A DNA stretch of 64,000 bases from Streptomyces tuirus. GTDB taxonomy: Bacteria > Actinomycetota > Actinomycetes > Streptomycetales > Streptomycetaceae. The DNA is taken from NCBI RefSeq assembly GCF_014701095.1, contig NZ_AP023439.1, positions 3,708,001 to 3,772,000 of the forward strand. The letters run 5' to 3'. Below, one piece after another: positions 9,180 through 19,968 of this stretch. Under the pieces are notes generated by a model, which saw nothing but the letters and a program-made list of their open reading frames with translations, was not told where the DNA came from and did not search any database. Every line of letters starts with the position of its first letter. Within the stretch, counting starts at the first letter, position 1. A program made the position numbers and the translations under genes.

Positions 9180-9610
9180 CGCAGTCCTCCTCGTGAAGAC
9201 CGGCGGCCCATGACCGCCGCCGACATCCAATACTGCTCACCCTATGAGGATTCAGCGCCGCTGCGTATAGCCACGACCGAGCGACCGGCCCCCGTCTCGT
9301 CGGTCCCACCGGCATCAGGGGCATCACCACACCAAGGCGTACGAATCCGGGGGCGCGCTGCACATATATCTATGCGCCGGTGGTGCACGCCGTGGCGCGC
9401 ATCCCCCGTGCAGGTGAGTTGAGACCTCTTCGCAACATCGACCCCTTGGCAGGCCCGCACGCGCCGACAAGACACGTACTGGCATGAGAGCGCTCAACGC
9501 CCTTGGTTTCCCAAGCAATTGGGGTCAAATGATCATGCAAAAACGTGCCTGTCAACGCGTGCATATGCGTCCGCACTACCCCACCGCATGAGCCCTACTA
9601 TCGGCTCGCC
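9180..9610. other. Divergent regulatory spacer between aminotransferase and LacI genes
   Basis: No gene is supported here. The spacer is less GC-rich than the genes around it and should hold both divergent promoters. An 8-bp palindrome GAGCGCTC at 9488-9495, in the context tGAGAGCGCTCaa, resembles the CG-centred core of LacI-family operators but is incomplete on one side. It could be an autoregulatory site of the adjacent LacI gene; this is weak inference. Confidence 0.35.
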
Positions 9611-10723
9611 ATGACAGCAGCAGGGAAGCACCAGGTGAGCCGCGCGGAAACCTCACGGCGAGGCAGCCGGCCGGGTCGGGCCGGCATCAGAGACGTGGCC
9701 GCCGCCGCCGGAGTCTCCATCACGACCGTCTCCGACGCCCTCAACGGCAAGGGCCGGCTCCCGGACGCCACCCGGCGCCATGTCCGGGAAGTCGCCGACC
9801 GGCTGGGCTACCGGCCCTCGGCCGCGGCCCGGACCCTCCGTACCGGCAAGTCGGGACTCATCGGCCTGACCGTGACCACGTACGGGGATGAACCTTTCAC
9901 CTTCACGGAGTTCGCGTACTTCGCCGAGATGGCGCGGGCCGCCACCTCCGCCGCGCTCGCCCGCGGCTACGCCCTCGTCATCCTGCCCGCGACGTCGCGC
10001 CACGACGTGTGGTCGAACGTCGCCCTGGACGGCACGGTCGTCATCGACCCCTCCGACCAGGACCCGGTCGTCAGCGAACTCGTCCGGCAAGGGCTGCCGG
10101 TCGTCTCCGACGGCCGCCCGGCCGGTGCGCTGCCGGTCACGGCCTGGGTCGACAACGACCACGAGGCCGCCGTCCTCGGCATCCTCGACCACCTGGCCGA
10201 CGCCGGCGCCCGCCGCATCGGCCTGCTGACCGGCACGAGCACCGACACGTACACCCACCTGTCGACCACCGCGTACCTGCGCTGGTGCGAGCGTGTCGGC
10301 CAGGATCCGGTGTACGAGGCCTACCCGGCGCACGATCCGTGCGCGGGCGCCGTCGCCGCCGACCGGCTCCTCGCCCGGCCCGACCGGCCCGACGCGGTCT
10401 ACGGCCTGTTCGACCCGAACGGCACCGACCTGCTCGCCGCCGCCCGCCGCTACGGCCTGCGCGTCCCCGAGGACCTGCTGCTGGTCTGCTGCAGCGAGTC
10501 CACGGTGTACGCCAACACCGAGCCGCCCATCACCACGCTCTCCCTGAAGCCGCGCCGCATCGGCACGGCGGTGGTCCAGCTCCTCATCGACGCCATCGAG
10601 GGAGTGGACTCCGACCACCCGGTGGAGCAGGTGATACCGACGGAGCTGATCGTGCGCACCTCGTCCCAGCGACGCCCGCCGCGCACGACGGTCAGCCCGC
10701 CGCGTTCACCCGAGGGGACGTAA
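9611..10723 (+). CDS. LacI-family transcriptional regulator
   Basis: The product has an N-terminal HTH of the LacI type (IRDVAAAAGVSITTVSDALNGKG) after about 25 basic residues. The hinge helix motif PSAAARTLRTG follows, then a periplasmic-binding-protein-like effector domain reaching about residue 345. It is a complete, normal-length repressor of 370 aa and should bind a sugar-like or other small ligand and a palindromic operator. Neighbours do not show a sugar operon, so the target and ligand are unknown. The ATG at 9611 (MTAAGKHQ) is preferred to an upstream in-frame GTG at 9545 that adds 22 non-conserved residues. Confidence 0.88.
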   Translation: MTAAGKHQVSRAETSRRGSRPGRAGIRDVAAAAGVSITTVSDALNGKGRLPDATRRHVREVADRLGYRPSAAARTLRTGKSGLIGLTVTTYGDEPFTFTEFAYFAEMARAATSAALARGYALVILPATSRHDVWSNVALDGTVVIDPSDQDPVVSELVRQGLPVVSDGRPAGALPVTAWVDNDHEAAVLGILDHLADAGARRIGLLTGTSTDTYTHLSTTAYLRWCERVGQDPVYEAYPAHDPCAGAVAADRLLARPDRPDAVYGLFDPNGTDLLAAARRYGLRVPEDLLLVCCSESTVYANTEPPITTLSLKPRRIGTAVVQLLIDAIEGVDSDHPVEQVIPTELIVRTSSQRRPPRTTVSPPRSPEGT

Positions 10724-11016
10724 GCCCCGCACCCGGGTCGATGGAAGGTCGTACTCCTGGGGAGAAACAGGGCCGGTCCCCCGGAGAGAAAGGATCGTTC
10801 TCGCGAAGAGAAGAAGAGCGAGGACGGTCACACGGTGGTCAAAGCCCGGCCCAAACGGGGCGAAAGCCGCGGTGAACTGGACTCTTGCTCTGATTCACCA
10901 CCCCTGGGTCATCACATGGCGCGATCCGCATTCCTATGATGGGCCCACGACACCCGCGGGCCGCTACGACCAGGCAGTCCGATGCGGTGCAATGCGGCGC
11001 GATGGTGGAGGGGTCG

Positions 11017-12093
11017 ATGACTCAGGGGGCCGGTCAGGGACCCGAGGTGGAGCGCACGGCGACGTTGCGCGACTTCCGGGTGCCCGCGTACGTCCACGAG
11101 GCCGGTCCGCACGTCCACAGCGTCCACCCCGGCGAGGTCGCCCCGCCGCCCGAGGAGACCTACCCCGAGGGATACACGCCGACTCAGCGCGACCTTCCCG
11201 TCGTCAACCGGGGTGACACTGTCCAGGTGACCGTGGACCCCGAGACCGCCACCGCCCCGCAGGCCTCCACCGGGCAGGGCCCGCTGTACGTCGTGGGTGA
11301 CGTGCACGGCTACCTCGACCAGCTGGTGTCGGCCCTCCAGGAAAAGGGCCTGCTCGACGCCGCCGGCAACTGGTGCGCGGGCACCGCCCGGCTGTGGTTC
11401 CTCGGCGACTTCACCGACCGCGGCCCGGACGGCATCGGTGTCATCGACCTGGTGATGCGGCTGTCCGCCGAGGCCGCCGCGGCCGGCGGCTACTGCAAGG
11501 CGCTCATGGGCAACCACGAGCTGCTGTTGCTGGGCGCGAAGCGGTTCGGCGACACCCCCGTCAACTCCGGCGCGGGCACCGCCACCTTCCAGGCGGCCTG
11601 GCTGCTCAACGGCGGCCAGAAGACCGACATGGACCGCCTCCAGGACCACCACCTGCAGTGGATGTCCCGCCTGGACGCCGTCGAGGAGGTCGACGGCCAC
11701 CTGCTCGTCCACTCCGACACCACCGCCTACCTCGACTACGGCCGCTCCATCGAAGAGGTCAACGACACCGTCCGCGAGACGATCACCCGCAACGACGCGG
11801 ACGAGGTCTGGGACCTGTTCCGCAAGTTCACCAAGCGGTTCTCCTTCCGCGACGAGGGCGGCGCCGACGCCGTGCGCTCCCTGCTCGATACGTACGGCGG
11901 CACCCGCATCGTTCACGGGCACAGCCCGATTCCGTATCTGCTGGGCGAGGTCGGCTCCGAGGACGACGAGGACAACCGCGACCCCGTGATCGAGGGGCCG
12001 CACGTCTACGCCGACGGACTCGCCATCGCCATGGACGGCGGCGTGACCATGGCCGGAAAGCTGCTGGTCCAGCAACTGCCGCTGGGTACGTGA
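11017..12093 (+). CDS. Calcineurin-like metallophosphoesterase
   Basis: The 358-aa protein carries the full metal-binding motif series of the superfamily: GDVHG, GDFTDRG, GNHE and a C-terminal GHSP histidine motif. About 85 N-terminal residues precede the catalytic domain and look flexible. It should be a cytoplasmic phosphoesterase with a dinuclear metal centre. The substrate cannot be read from the sequence, though the bacterial PPP-like group includes Ap4A and protein phosphatases. The start at 11017 follows GGAGGGG; in-frame sequence upstream looks non-coding. Confidence 0.86.
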   Translation: MTQGAGQGPEVERTATLRDFRVPAYVHEAGPHVHSVHPGEVAPPPEETYPEGYTPTQRDLPVVNRGDTVQVTVDPETATAPQASTGQGPLYVVGDVHGYLDQLVSALQEKGLLDAAGNWCAGTARLWFLGDFTDRGPDGIGVIDLVMRLSAEAAAAGGYCKALMGNHELLLLGAKRFGDTPVNSGAGTATFQAAWLLNGGQKTDMDRLQDHHLQWMSRLDAVEEVDGHLLVHSDTTAYLDYGRSIEEVNDTVRETITRNDADEVWDLFRKFTKRFSFRDEGGADAVRSLLDTYGGTRIVHGHSPIPYLLGEVGSEDDEDNRDPVIEGPHVYADGLAIAMDGGVTMAGKLLVQQLPLGT

Positions 12094-12276
12094 CCGTTCA
12101 CCGGGCAGGCGCTCCCGATCGGAGGACCCGGCCGGTGAGGGGCCAATTTCGGTAAACCCCCTGTCACCGCATACCGTCGCCGCTCTACCATCGGCTTATC
12201 CGTAGCAGGCTCCCCTCCGTTTCTGCCCGACGGCTCGTCAGCATGCCGAGCCCCAAGCCCTACGGAGCATCGGGGG

Positions 12277-13143
12277 ATGCACATGAACAGCGTTCCGCAG
12301 CACCTGCTGAGCGAGGACCGCCAGGAATACGAGCGGATCCTTGATGAGGCGCTGCGCTCCGCACCACACCGTCCGGAACTGGCCGCTGTAGGACAGCGCC
12401 TCAACTCCGAACAGCTGCGCACCATGGCGCTGAACGCCACCGCACTCATCACGGCGGCCGCGTCGGCCGAATACCAGCACTACGTCAAGGTCCGCGACGA
12501 ACTGCGTCAACCGGCGTCGGCCGGCTCACCGACCCTGCGTGCATCCGGTTCCTCCGAGCCGGGTACGGACGCGTCGGGGCTCGCCGCGACCATGGGAGGG
12601 GTCGCCGAGACCGCCGGCGCGGGCGCCGTCGCCGTCGTCGCCGTGCTCGCACCCGTCCTGGCCGGAACCGCCGCGGCGATCTTCCTGCTCGTCGGCTACA
12701 TCCTGCGGATGCTCGACCCCGAGCAGGGGTTCGCCCGGACCATGCTCACCACGGGCTGGGTGTTCGGCGCCGTGACCGCGGTCGCGATCCTCGTCGCCGC
12801 CGTGGGACTGCTGCTCACCGCCCTGCGCAACAAGCCCACGGCCGACGGCGGGTCGTACGGCGAACTGCGGGGCGAGGTGGCCCAGGCCAAGGAGGCCTGG
12901 CACGAGGCCCTGCTGGAACGCGGCATCCTGCCCTTCCTGCGGGATGCTCTCGTCGACCCCGGCGCGGCCGCCGCGCTGCACCACACGCCGTCGTCGACGC
13001 CGGTCAGCCGCATGCCTCACCTCGGCTACGGCCGCCCGGGGTTCACCAGCCCGGACGACGGCGACCGCGGCTCGCGCCCCAGCTTCAGCAGTCCGGACTA
13101 CAGCAGCCCGGACTTCGGCGGGCCGGAGCACCAGCCGGAGTAG
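12277..13143 (+). CDS. Hypothetical membrane protein with two helices and a Ser-Pro-Asp tail
   Basis: The 288-aa protein is not recognised. It has a soluble, partly helical N-terminal part (residues 1-80), then a hydrophobic stretch at about 112-145 and another at about 157-185. A cytoplasmic helical segment follows, with a low-complexity tail rich in Ser-Pro-Asp repeats such as SSPDYSSPDFGG. The shape suggests a bitopic or two-pass membrane protein with a disordered tail. Two in-frame ATGs (12277 and 12283) follow a GGGGG sequence, and the second is better spaced. It is convergent with thiC, with tandem repeats and a terminator between them. Confidence 0.7.
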   Translation: MHMNSVPQHLLSEDRQEYERILDEALRSAPHRPELAAVGQRLNSEQLRTMALNATALITAAASAEYQHYVKVRDELRQPASAGSPTLRASGSSEPGTDASGLAATMGGVAETAGAGAVAVVAVLAPVLAGTAAAIFLLVGYILRMLDPEQGFARTMLTTGWVFGAVTAVAILVAAVGLLLTALRNKPTADGGSYGELRGEVAQAKEAWHEALLERGILPFLRDALVDPGAAAALHHTPSSTPVSRMPHLGYGRPGFTSPDDGDRGSRPSFSSPDYSSPDFGGPEHQPE

Positions 13144-13164
13144 CCCCGTCGAGCCCATCCGAGC

Positions 13165-13285
13165 GGGCGGACCGAATGGGCGCATCCGCATGGGCGGACC
13201 GAATGGGCGCATCCGCATGGGCGCATCCGCGTGGGTGCGTCCGCGTGGGCAAACCCGGTCGGGCGTACCCGTGGGCGGACCCACA
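13165..13285. repeat. Short tandem repeats (13-14 bp units) in the membrane-gene/thiC spacer
   Basis: About nine imperfect head-to-tail units starting with GGGCG occur here, such as gggcggaccgaat and gggcgcatccgcat. Two consecutive 27-bp blocks at 13165-13191 and 13192-13218 are identical. No gene covers them. Confidence 0.8.
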
Positions 13286-13316
13286 GGCCGGGGGACCAAC
13301 GGCCCCCGGGCCTGTG
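13282..13316. terminator. GC-rich hairpin between convergent genes
   Basis: CACAGGCC and GGGGG on the left pair with GGCCCCC and GGCCTGTG on the right, with one bulged base. It is suited to terminate the membrane-protein gene and/or thiC. No U-run follows, as is common in Streptomyces. Confidence 0.6.
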
Positions 13317-13341
13317 CGCGGCCGGGTCATTCCGCGAGGGG

Positions 13342-15138
<1,797 letters not shown>

Positions 15139-15199
15139 CTACGCCGGCATTACCCGGTAACAGGTTCGGCGGTCGACGCAGCGATTTCCGTCCGGCGAC

Positions 15200-15213
15200 G
15201 TTTCGTGTGAAAC
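15200..15213. promoter_or_regulatory. Degenerate parS-like site in the thiC riboswitch
   Basis: GTTTCGTGTGAAAC has two differences from parS. It is the centre of a 24-nt RNA hairpin (15195-15218) that pairs fully when two G-U pairs are allowed. ParB binding is doubtful. Confidence 0.5.
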
Positions 15214-15232
15214 ATCACTCGAGTCCGGCGAT

Positions 15233-15246
15233 GTTTCATGTGAAAC
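15233..15246. promoter_or_regulatory. Near-parS site in the thiC riboswitch
   Basis: GTTTCATGTGAAAC has one difference from parS. It is the centre of a 24-nt palindrome at 15228-15251 with perfect 11-bp arms GCGATGTTTCA/TGAAACATCGC. It may bind ParB weakly; in the RNA it forms a stable hairpin. Confidence 0.55.
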
Positions 15247-15380
15247 ATCGCTGGGACGGAGGTCAGCGCCCTCTCAGCCCGGTGCTCCGAGCTCCCGCGT
15301 GTACAAAAGGTGCCTCCACGCTAGCGGCAATTCTGGCGCGGTGAACAGAGGGCCCCCCTCGTTCTTGCGATGATCGGGCG

Positions 15381-17090
15381 GTGACCACGACGCAGCGTCC
15401 CTCCTACCCACCGCCCGAGCCGCCCCGCGGATCCGGCGCCGGAAACGGCAACGGCCGTGGTGCCGGCCATGATTTCGCCACCCCGGCCGGGCCTGGGCCG
15501 ACCAGAGGGCAGAGTCCCGGGCTCAGGTACGGGCGTGACGCGGGTTTCGGTCCCGGCTCCGGCCCCGGTGGTGAGTCCGGGCAGGGCTCCGGCGGAGGCC
15601 AGGGTGCCGGTCCTTCCGGTGGCCACGGTGGCCCCGGCGGCCCCGCCGGTGGGCAGGGCCCCGGCCCGGGCCCCGGTGACGGACACGACTCAGGACCCCG
15701 TGGCGGTGGCGGGCACGGACACGGCGGAAGCGACGGACACGGACACGGCGGGGGCGACGGACACGGTCACGGGTCCGGCTCCTCCCCGGGTGGCGGGCAC
15801 GGGCACTCCCACAGCCACGGTCCGGCCACGCCCGTCTCCCGGCATCTGCGCAAGGTCATCGCGGCGATCCTGATCCCGTTCGCCGCGGCGGTGCTGGTCG
15901 GTCTCGCCGTGCTGTGGCCGGGCGGCGCTCCGTCGCACGAGCGCACCGGCGTCGGCTTCGACCGGCAGACTCAGGACGCCACGGTCACCAAGGTGGTCGA
16001 GGTGAGCTGCAGGGAGGCCGGCGCTTCGGGCGTCCCGCCGACCGGTGACACTTCCACCGCCGAGGGTTCCTCGGCGGTGCAGCAGGAGAAGGGCACCTGC
16101 AAGCGGGCGACGATCCGGGTCGACAGCGGCGACGACAAGGGCCGCACGTTCACCGAGATCGTCCAGCCCGACCAGTCCCGCCAGCTGCACGAGGGCCAGG
16201 AGGTCGTGGTCGCCTACGAGCCCTCGGCGCCGAAGGACCTGCAGTACTCGGTCACCGACATCAACCGCAGTGTGCCCATGGGGCTGCTGGCCGGCATCTT
16301 CGCGATCGCCGTCGTGGTCGTCGGACGGCTGCGGGGTGTCATGGCATTGGTCGCGCTGGCCATCAGCTTCATGGTGCTGAACTTCTTCATCCTGCCCGCG
16401 ATCCTGCAGGGCTCGAACCCGCTGGTCGTCGCCGTGGTGGGCGCCAGCGCCATCATGCTCATCGCCCTGTACCTGTGCCACGGCCTGTCCGCCCGGACGT
16501 CGGTGGCCGTGCTGGGCACCCTGATCTCGCTGCTGTTGATCGGCATCCTCGGCTCGGTGTTCATCGGCTGGGCGGCCCTGACCGGCAACACCGACGACAA
16601 CACCGGCCTGATCCACGGCCTCTACCCGACGATCGACATGAGCGGTCTGCTGCTCGCCGGCGTCATCATCGGCTCCCTGGGCGTGCTCGACGATGTGACG
16701 GTCACACAGACCTCGGCGGTCTGGGAGCTGCACGAGGCCAACCCCTCGATGGGCTGGCGCGGGCTCTACCGTGCGGGCATCCGGATCGGCCGCGACCACA
16801 TCGCCTCGGTCGTCAACACGCTCGTCCTCGCCTACGCGGGTGCCGCGCTGCCGCTCCTGCTGCTGTTCTCGATCGCGCAGAGCAGCGTGGGGACGGTCGC
16901 CAACAGCGAACTGGTCGCGGAGGAGATCGTGCGCACGCTGATCGGTTCGATCGGCCTGGTCGCCTCGGTGCCGGTCACCACAGCCCTGGCGGCGCTGGTG
17001 GTCTCCGCCGACCGCCCCGGCACGGAGCCGGCCGTGGAAGCCTCTGCCGTCCCCGCGCGCGGGGGCAGGGGCCGACGCCGCAAGCGCTGA
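15381..17090 (+). CDS. YibE/F-family integral membrane protein with His/Gly-rich N terminus
   Basis: Residues 155-175 form the first membrane helix. An extracytoplasmic domain of about 120 residues follows (with CREAG and KGTCKRA cysteines), then at least six helices from about residue 290 to 545 with the YibE/F-type motif GVLDDVTVTQ. The family's function is unknown; polytopic transport or signalling roles have been proposed. Residues 1-150 are extremely rich in Gly, Pro and His, with eleven histidines between 102 and 146 in GHGHG-type runs that could bind metal ions. The GTG start at 15381 is the first in frame. The gene diverges from thiC. Confidence 0.82.
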   Translation: MTTTQRPSYPPPEPPRGSGAGNGNGRGAGHDFATPAGPGPTRGQSPGLRYGRDAGFGPGSGPGGESGQGSGGGQGAGPSGGHGGPGGPAGGQGPGPGPGDGHDSGPRGGGGHGHGGSDGHGHGGGDGHGHGSGSSPGGGHGHSHSHGPATPVSRHLRKVIAAILIPFAAAVLVGLAVLWPGGAPSHERTGVGFDRQTQDATVTKVVEVSCREAGASGVPPTGDTSTAEGSSAVQQEKGTCKRATIRVDSGDDKGRTFTEIVQPDQSRQLHEGQEVVVAYEPSAPKDLQYSVTDINRSVPMGLLAGIFAIAVVVVGRLRGVMALVALAISFMVLNFFILPAILQGSNPLVVAVVGASAIMLIALYLCHGLSARTSVAVLGTLISLLLIGILGSVFIGWAALTGNTDDNTGLIHGLYPTIDMSGLLLAGVIIGSLGVLDDVTVTQTSAVWELHEANPSMGWRGLYRAGIRIGRDHIASVVNTLVLAYAGAALPLLLLFSIAQSSVGTVANSELVAEEIVRTLIGSIGLVASVPVTTALAALVVSADRPGTEPAVEASAVPARGGRGRRRKR

Positions 17091-17241
17091 CGCCCCCTGG
17101 GCCGACGGCGGCGCCTCGTCCTTCGCCGCCCGACCCGCATGAGGATCGCCCGGTCATACGAAGATCGCAGGAAGAAGCGTTCCTGCACAGCTCGGCGGCA
17201 TCCGGTGAAGCGTTACTCCACCGTGCCGCCGGGGTCATGTC

Positions 17242-17646
17242 TCAACCAGCGCCCTGCTCGGCGAGGATGCGGTCCAGCGCCTCGTCGAGGTGTGCGTCGA
17301 AGTCGGCGAGCGAGCCCTCCTGTCCCAGCGGCACCAGCTTGTCCGTACGGTCGAGGAAAGCGACGAGCGGCGCCGTCGACGAACGGAACAACGCCTGGTC
17401 ACTGCCCACCTGAAGCCGGATCAACACCTCGCCGAGCGCGTCGGGATCGACGGGCGTGACCCGCACATCGCCCTCCCCGCACGGCCGGCCCACACCGTCG
17501 ATCAGCAACTCCCGCCCAAAAGCCCACGTAACCGGGGCATCACCGGGCAAATGGAACGTCAGCCGGACGGCATAGGGATCACTGGACTCATAGCGCAGCT
17601 CCACGGGAATGCGGAAGGAGAGCTCCTCGGACACGAGAAAGCTCAT
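17242..17646 (-). CDS. ssgA: Sporulation-specific cell division activator SsgA
   Basis: The 134-aa product matches the SsgA founder of the SALP family, which is confined to sporulating actinomycetes. It begins MSFLVSEELSFRIPVEL and contains the conserved TFHLPGDAPVTWAFGREL and LVAFLDRTDKLVPLG stretches. SsgA activates septation during aerial growth, marks septum and branching sites, and acts upstream of SsgB and FtsZ recruitment. Two adjacent ATGs follow AGAGG; the second (17646) gives the conserved N terminus. The gene lies just downstream of ssgR, whose product activates it in S. coelicolor. This gene is strong evidence that the organism is a streptomycete. Confidence 0.96.
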   Translation of the reverse strand: MSFLVSEELSFRIPVELRYESSDPYAVRLTFHLPGDAPVTWAFGRELLIDGVGRPCGEGDVRVTPVDPDALGEVLIRLQVGSDQALFRSSTAPLVAFLDRTDKLVPLGQEGSLADFDAHLDEALDRILAEQGAG

Positions 17647-17774
17647 CATGACCTCTGCTTGTACGGACTCGCGCATCGATAACCCCGTCATTCGCCGTGA
17701 CTGGCCGGGAACGAACCTCTGACACTTGGTGGAATCTTGCTGAACGTACACAGCAGATCACAAGGAGTGAGTTT

Positions 17775-18500
17775 TCACATACTGATACAGAGCGCGAGTG
17801 AGCCGAGCAGTGCCCCGATCTCGGCCTGCAACTCCCGGGCCGCGGGCAGCAACCGATCGGCCTGGTGTGCGGGGAGTGAGATGGCCATCGTCGCTGCCGT
17901 GGTGCCGAACGTGAGCGGAATCGCGGCGCAGACCGTGCCCAGGGCGTACTCCTGACGCTCGGTCACCGGTTCCATGCGCCGGATCCGCTCCATGCGCCGG
18001 AGCAGGCTGTGGTTGTCGCGCACGGTGTACGGCGTGAGGGGCTGCACCGGGTAGCGGTCGAGGTGGTCTCGGCGGGCTTCCTCGTCCAGCTGGGACAGCA
18101 GGCACTGGCCGATGGCGTGCGCGTGCCCGGTCTCCCGGAAGTCGGCCCACTCCTCGACCGCCGGGGTGCCAGGACTGTCGGAGACGCACATGACCTCGAT
18201 CTCACCCTCGCGGTAGACCGCGTAGTACACGGGCACGCCCAGGACGTCCCGCCAGTGGGCGAGCGCGTCGACGACCGTGCTGCGACGTTTCTGCCTCGCT
18301 CCGCTGCTGCTCAGCCGCTCGGCGGCCGCACCGAGGAAGAACAGGCCCTTGTCCCGGCGCAGATAGCCCTCGTGCACGAGCGTGCGCAGCAGGTGGTAGG
18401 TCGTGGGCAGTGCCAGCCCGGTCTCGCGGGCCAGTTGCTTGGCGGGGGCGCCGTACTCGTGCCCGGCGACGGTCTCCAGCAGGCGCATAGCGCGCTGCAC
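17775..18500 (-). CDS. ssgR: IclR-family activator of ssgA (SsgR)
   Basis: The protein has an IclR-type winged helix (SVQRAMRLLETVAGH, then GLALPTTYHLLRTLVHEGYL) and a C-terminal effector domain running to residue 241. In S. coelicolor SsgR directly activates the adjacent ssgA, and both are needed for normal sporulation. The reading frame stays open upstream to 18668 with a Pro/Ala-rich extension of 56 residues. The GTG at 18500 gives 241 aa, the length I recall for SsgR, so it is preferred although no clear ribosome-binding sequence precedes it. The gap to ssgA is 128 bases and should hold the SsgR-dependent promoter. Confidence 0.92.
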   Translation of the reverse strand: MQRAMRLLETVAGHEYGAPAKQLARETGLALPTTYHLLRTLVHEGYLRRDKGLFFLGAAAERLSSSGARQKRRSTVVDALAHWRDVLGVPVYYAVYREGEIEVMCVSDSPGTPAVEEWADFRETGHAHAIGQCLLSQLDEEARRDHLDRYPVQPLTPYTVRDNHSLLRRMERIRRMEPVTERQEYALGTVCAAIPLTFGTTAATMAISLPAHQADRLLPAARELQAEIGALLGSLALCISM

Positions 18501-18829
18501 GGATCCGATGAGGGTCGGTGGAGGTGGTGGTGCGGAGGGGGGCGGTGGCCCTGAGGGCGCCGCCGAGCGAGGTTGTGCGGGGACGGTGCGGAGGTGGACG
18601 GAGGCGGTGTCAGCCGGGACCAAGGGGCTCTCCCGAAGCGCGAGGGGGCAGACCGTGCGGAGGAACACGGGTGGGGGTGAATGCCGCTCGCGGGGAAGTC
18701 CCCGCGTCGAGTTCCGGACTCTATTCGCCTGCCACCGCGTGCAGACGGCCCCGCCGGGAAACTTCCCTCGCCCGAGGGAACCGGTGATTCCAGGCGTTTC
18801 CCGCTACCCCCACCGGTTTCCCACGCGCC

Positions 18830-19042
18830 TCACCAGTCGCTGCGCGACGAGGAACTCGACGTGAACTTCCGTACGACGTAGATCAGTCCGCCGACCAGTG
18901 CCACGAAGACCAGCAGCTTGAAGAGCAGTCCGATGACGAACCCGACCACACTGGCGATCAGCCCGCCGAACACGACCAGGGCGATGACCGGCACCGCGAT
19001 CCACTTCACCCACCACGGCAGCCCCGTGAAGATCTCTCGCAT
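18830..19042 (-). CDS. Small membrane protein, DUF5326 type
   Basis: The 70-aa protein begins MREIFTGLPWWVKWIAVPVIALVVFGG and is nearly all hydrophobic from residue 12 to 58, enough for two membrane helices. A short basic and Ser-rich tail follows (VRKFTSSSSSRSDW). It looks like the streptomycete family of small membrane proteins called DUF5326, whose function is unknown. The ATG at 19042 follows GACGAGGGCG. It stands alone between ssgR and the cupin gene. Confidence 0.75.
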   Translation of the reverse strand: MREIFTGLPWWVKWIAVPVIALVVFGGLIASVVGFVIGLLFKLLVFVALVGGLIYVVRKFTSSSSSRSDW

Positions 19043-19206
19043 CGCCCTCGTCCTTACCTCTCCGCCCGCTCGAGTGCCGGGTCCTGTCGGTCCTTCTGGA
19101 TCTCTGATGTCCTGCACTCGATGCTAGGTCCAGGAAGGTTCGAACGGGCGCCTCGCATCCCTTGTCCTCCCCTGACCGAACCCCTAGGGAACCCTGAGGC
19201 GGTCCG

Positions 19207-19524
19207 TCACCTCTCGGAGGGAGAGAAGACCACCAGCACCCTCAGATCCTCGGTGATGTGGTGGAACTTGTGGGCGACGCCCGCCGGCACGTAGACGATG
19301 CTGCCGCGCGCCACCTGGGTCGTCTCCAGACCGACGGTGATCGCCGCCCGGCCGCTCACGATGAAGTAGACCTCGTCCTGATGGTGCGGCTTCTGTGGAT
19401 CCTGCTCGCCCGCGTCAAGGGCGTACAAGCCGACCGACATGTTCTGCTCCCGCAGAAACTGCAGGTAGGCGCCCTCGTTGGCGGCGCGCTCCGCCTCCAG
19501 TTCATCCAGCCGGAATGCCTTCAT
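19207..19524 (-). CDS. Small cupin-domain protein
   Basis: The 105-aa product is a single-domain cupin. It has the first motif HHQDEVYFIVSGRAAITVG (His47, His48 and Glu51 as likely metal ligands) and the second motif YVPAGVAHKFHHI with His85. Such proteins bind a metal and act as isomerases, dioxygenases or sensors; no substrate can be assigned. The start ATG at 19524 gives MKAFRLDELEAER. It is divergent from the holin-family gene. Confidence 0.8.
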   Translation of the reverse strand: MKAFRLDELEAERAANEGAYLQFLREQNMSVGLYALDAGEQDPQKPHHQDEVYFIVSGRAAITVGLETTQVARGSIVYVPAGVAHKFHHITEDLRVLVVFSPSER

Positions 19525-19584
19525 CGTCTTGTCCGCCCCTGCCTTTTGTGCCCGCGTCCGATCAGGTCTGCCACGATCAGACAC

Positions 19585-19962
19585 ATGAAGAATTTCGTAG
19601 TCAAGACGATCGCCAACGCGGGCGCCCTGGCGGTCGCCGTCTGGCTGCTCGACAAGATCACCCTGACCGGTGACAGCACGGTCAAGGAAGTCGGCACCCT
19701 GATCATTGTGGCGCTGCTCTTCGGCCTGGTGAACTTCCTGGTCAAGCCGCTCGTCAAACTCCTCAGCCTGCCGCTGCTGATATTGACGCTCGGTCTGTTC
19801 ACGCTGGTCGTCAACGCGCTGATGCTGCTGCTCACCTCGTGGCTGGCGGACACGCTCGATCTGAGCTTCCACGTGGAGGGTTTCTGGACGGCCGTCGTGG
19901 GTGGTCTGATCATCTCGGTCGTCTCCTGGGCGCTGCACGTCGTGCTGCCCGACGGGGACTGA
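19585..19962 (+). CDS. Phage-holin-family (YvlD/DUF360-type) membrane protein
   Basis: The 125-aa protein has four hydrophobic segments, with conserved features GLVNFLVKPLVKLLSLPL and TLGLFTLVVNALML typical of the chromosomal phage_holin_4_2/YvlD group. Despite the family name, nothing indicates phage lysis; these are housekeeping inner-membrane proteins of unknown role. The gene is close to the phosphatase gene (6 bases), so the two and the following PLP enzyme probably form one transcript. Confidence 0.82.
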   Translation: MKNFVVKTIANAGALAVAVWLLDKITLTGDSTVKEVGTLIIVALLFGLVNFLVKPLVKLLSLPLLILTLGLFTLVVNALMLLLTSWLADTLDLSFHVEGFWTAVVGGLIISVVSWALHVVLPDGD

Positions 19963-19968
19963 GCGGAC

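Noticed and set aside
9488..9495. GAGCGCTC as a LacI operator
   Set aside because: Only an 8-bp palindrome with incomplete flanks and far from the gene start; mentioned under the spacer but not called as a site.
10741..10875. Short frame starting MEGRTPGEKQ between the LacI and phosphoesterase genes
   Set aside because: 44 codons, no convincing ribosome-binding sequence, charged low-complexity product and no family resemblance.
19130..19160. ggttcgaacggg resembling a tRNA T-loop
   Set aside because: No matching acceptor, D-arm or anticodon stem could be built around it.
19585..19962. Phage holin as a sign of a prophage
   Set aside because: The YvlD/DUF360-type proteins are chromosomal and the flanking genes are ordinary metabolic genes.
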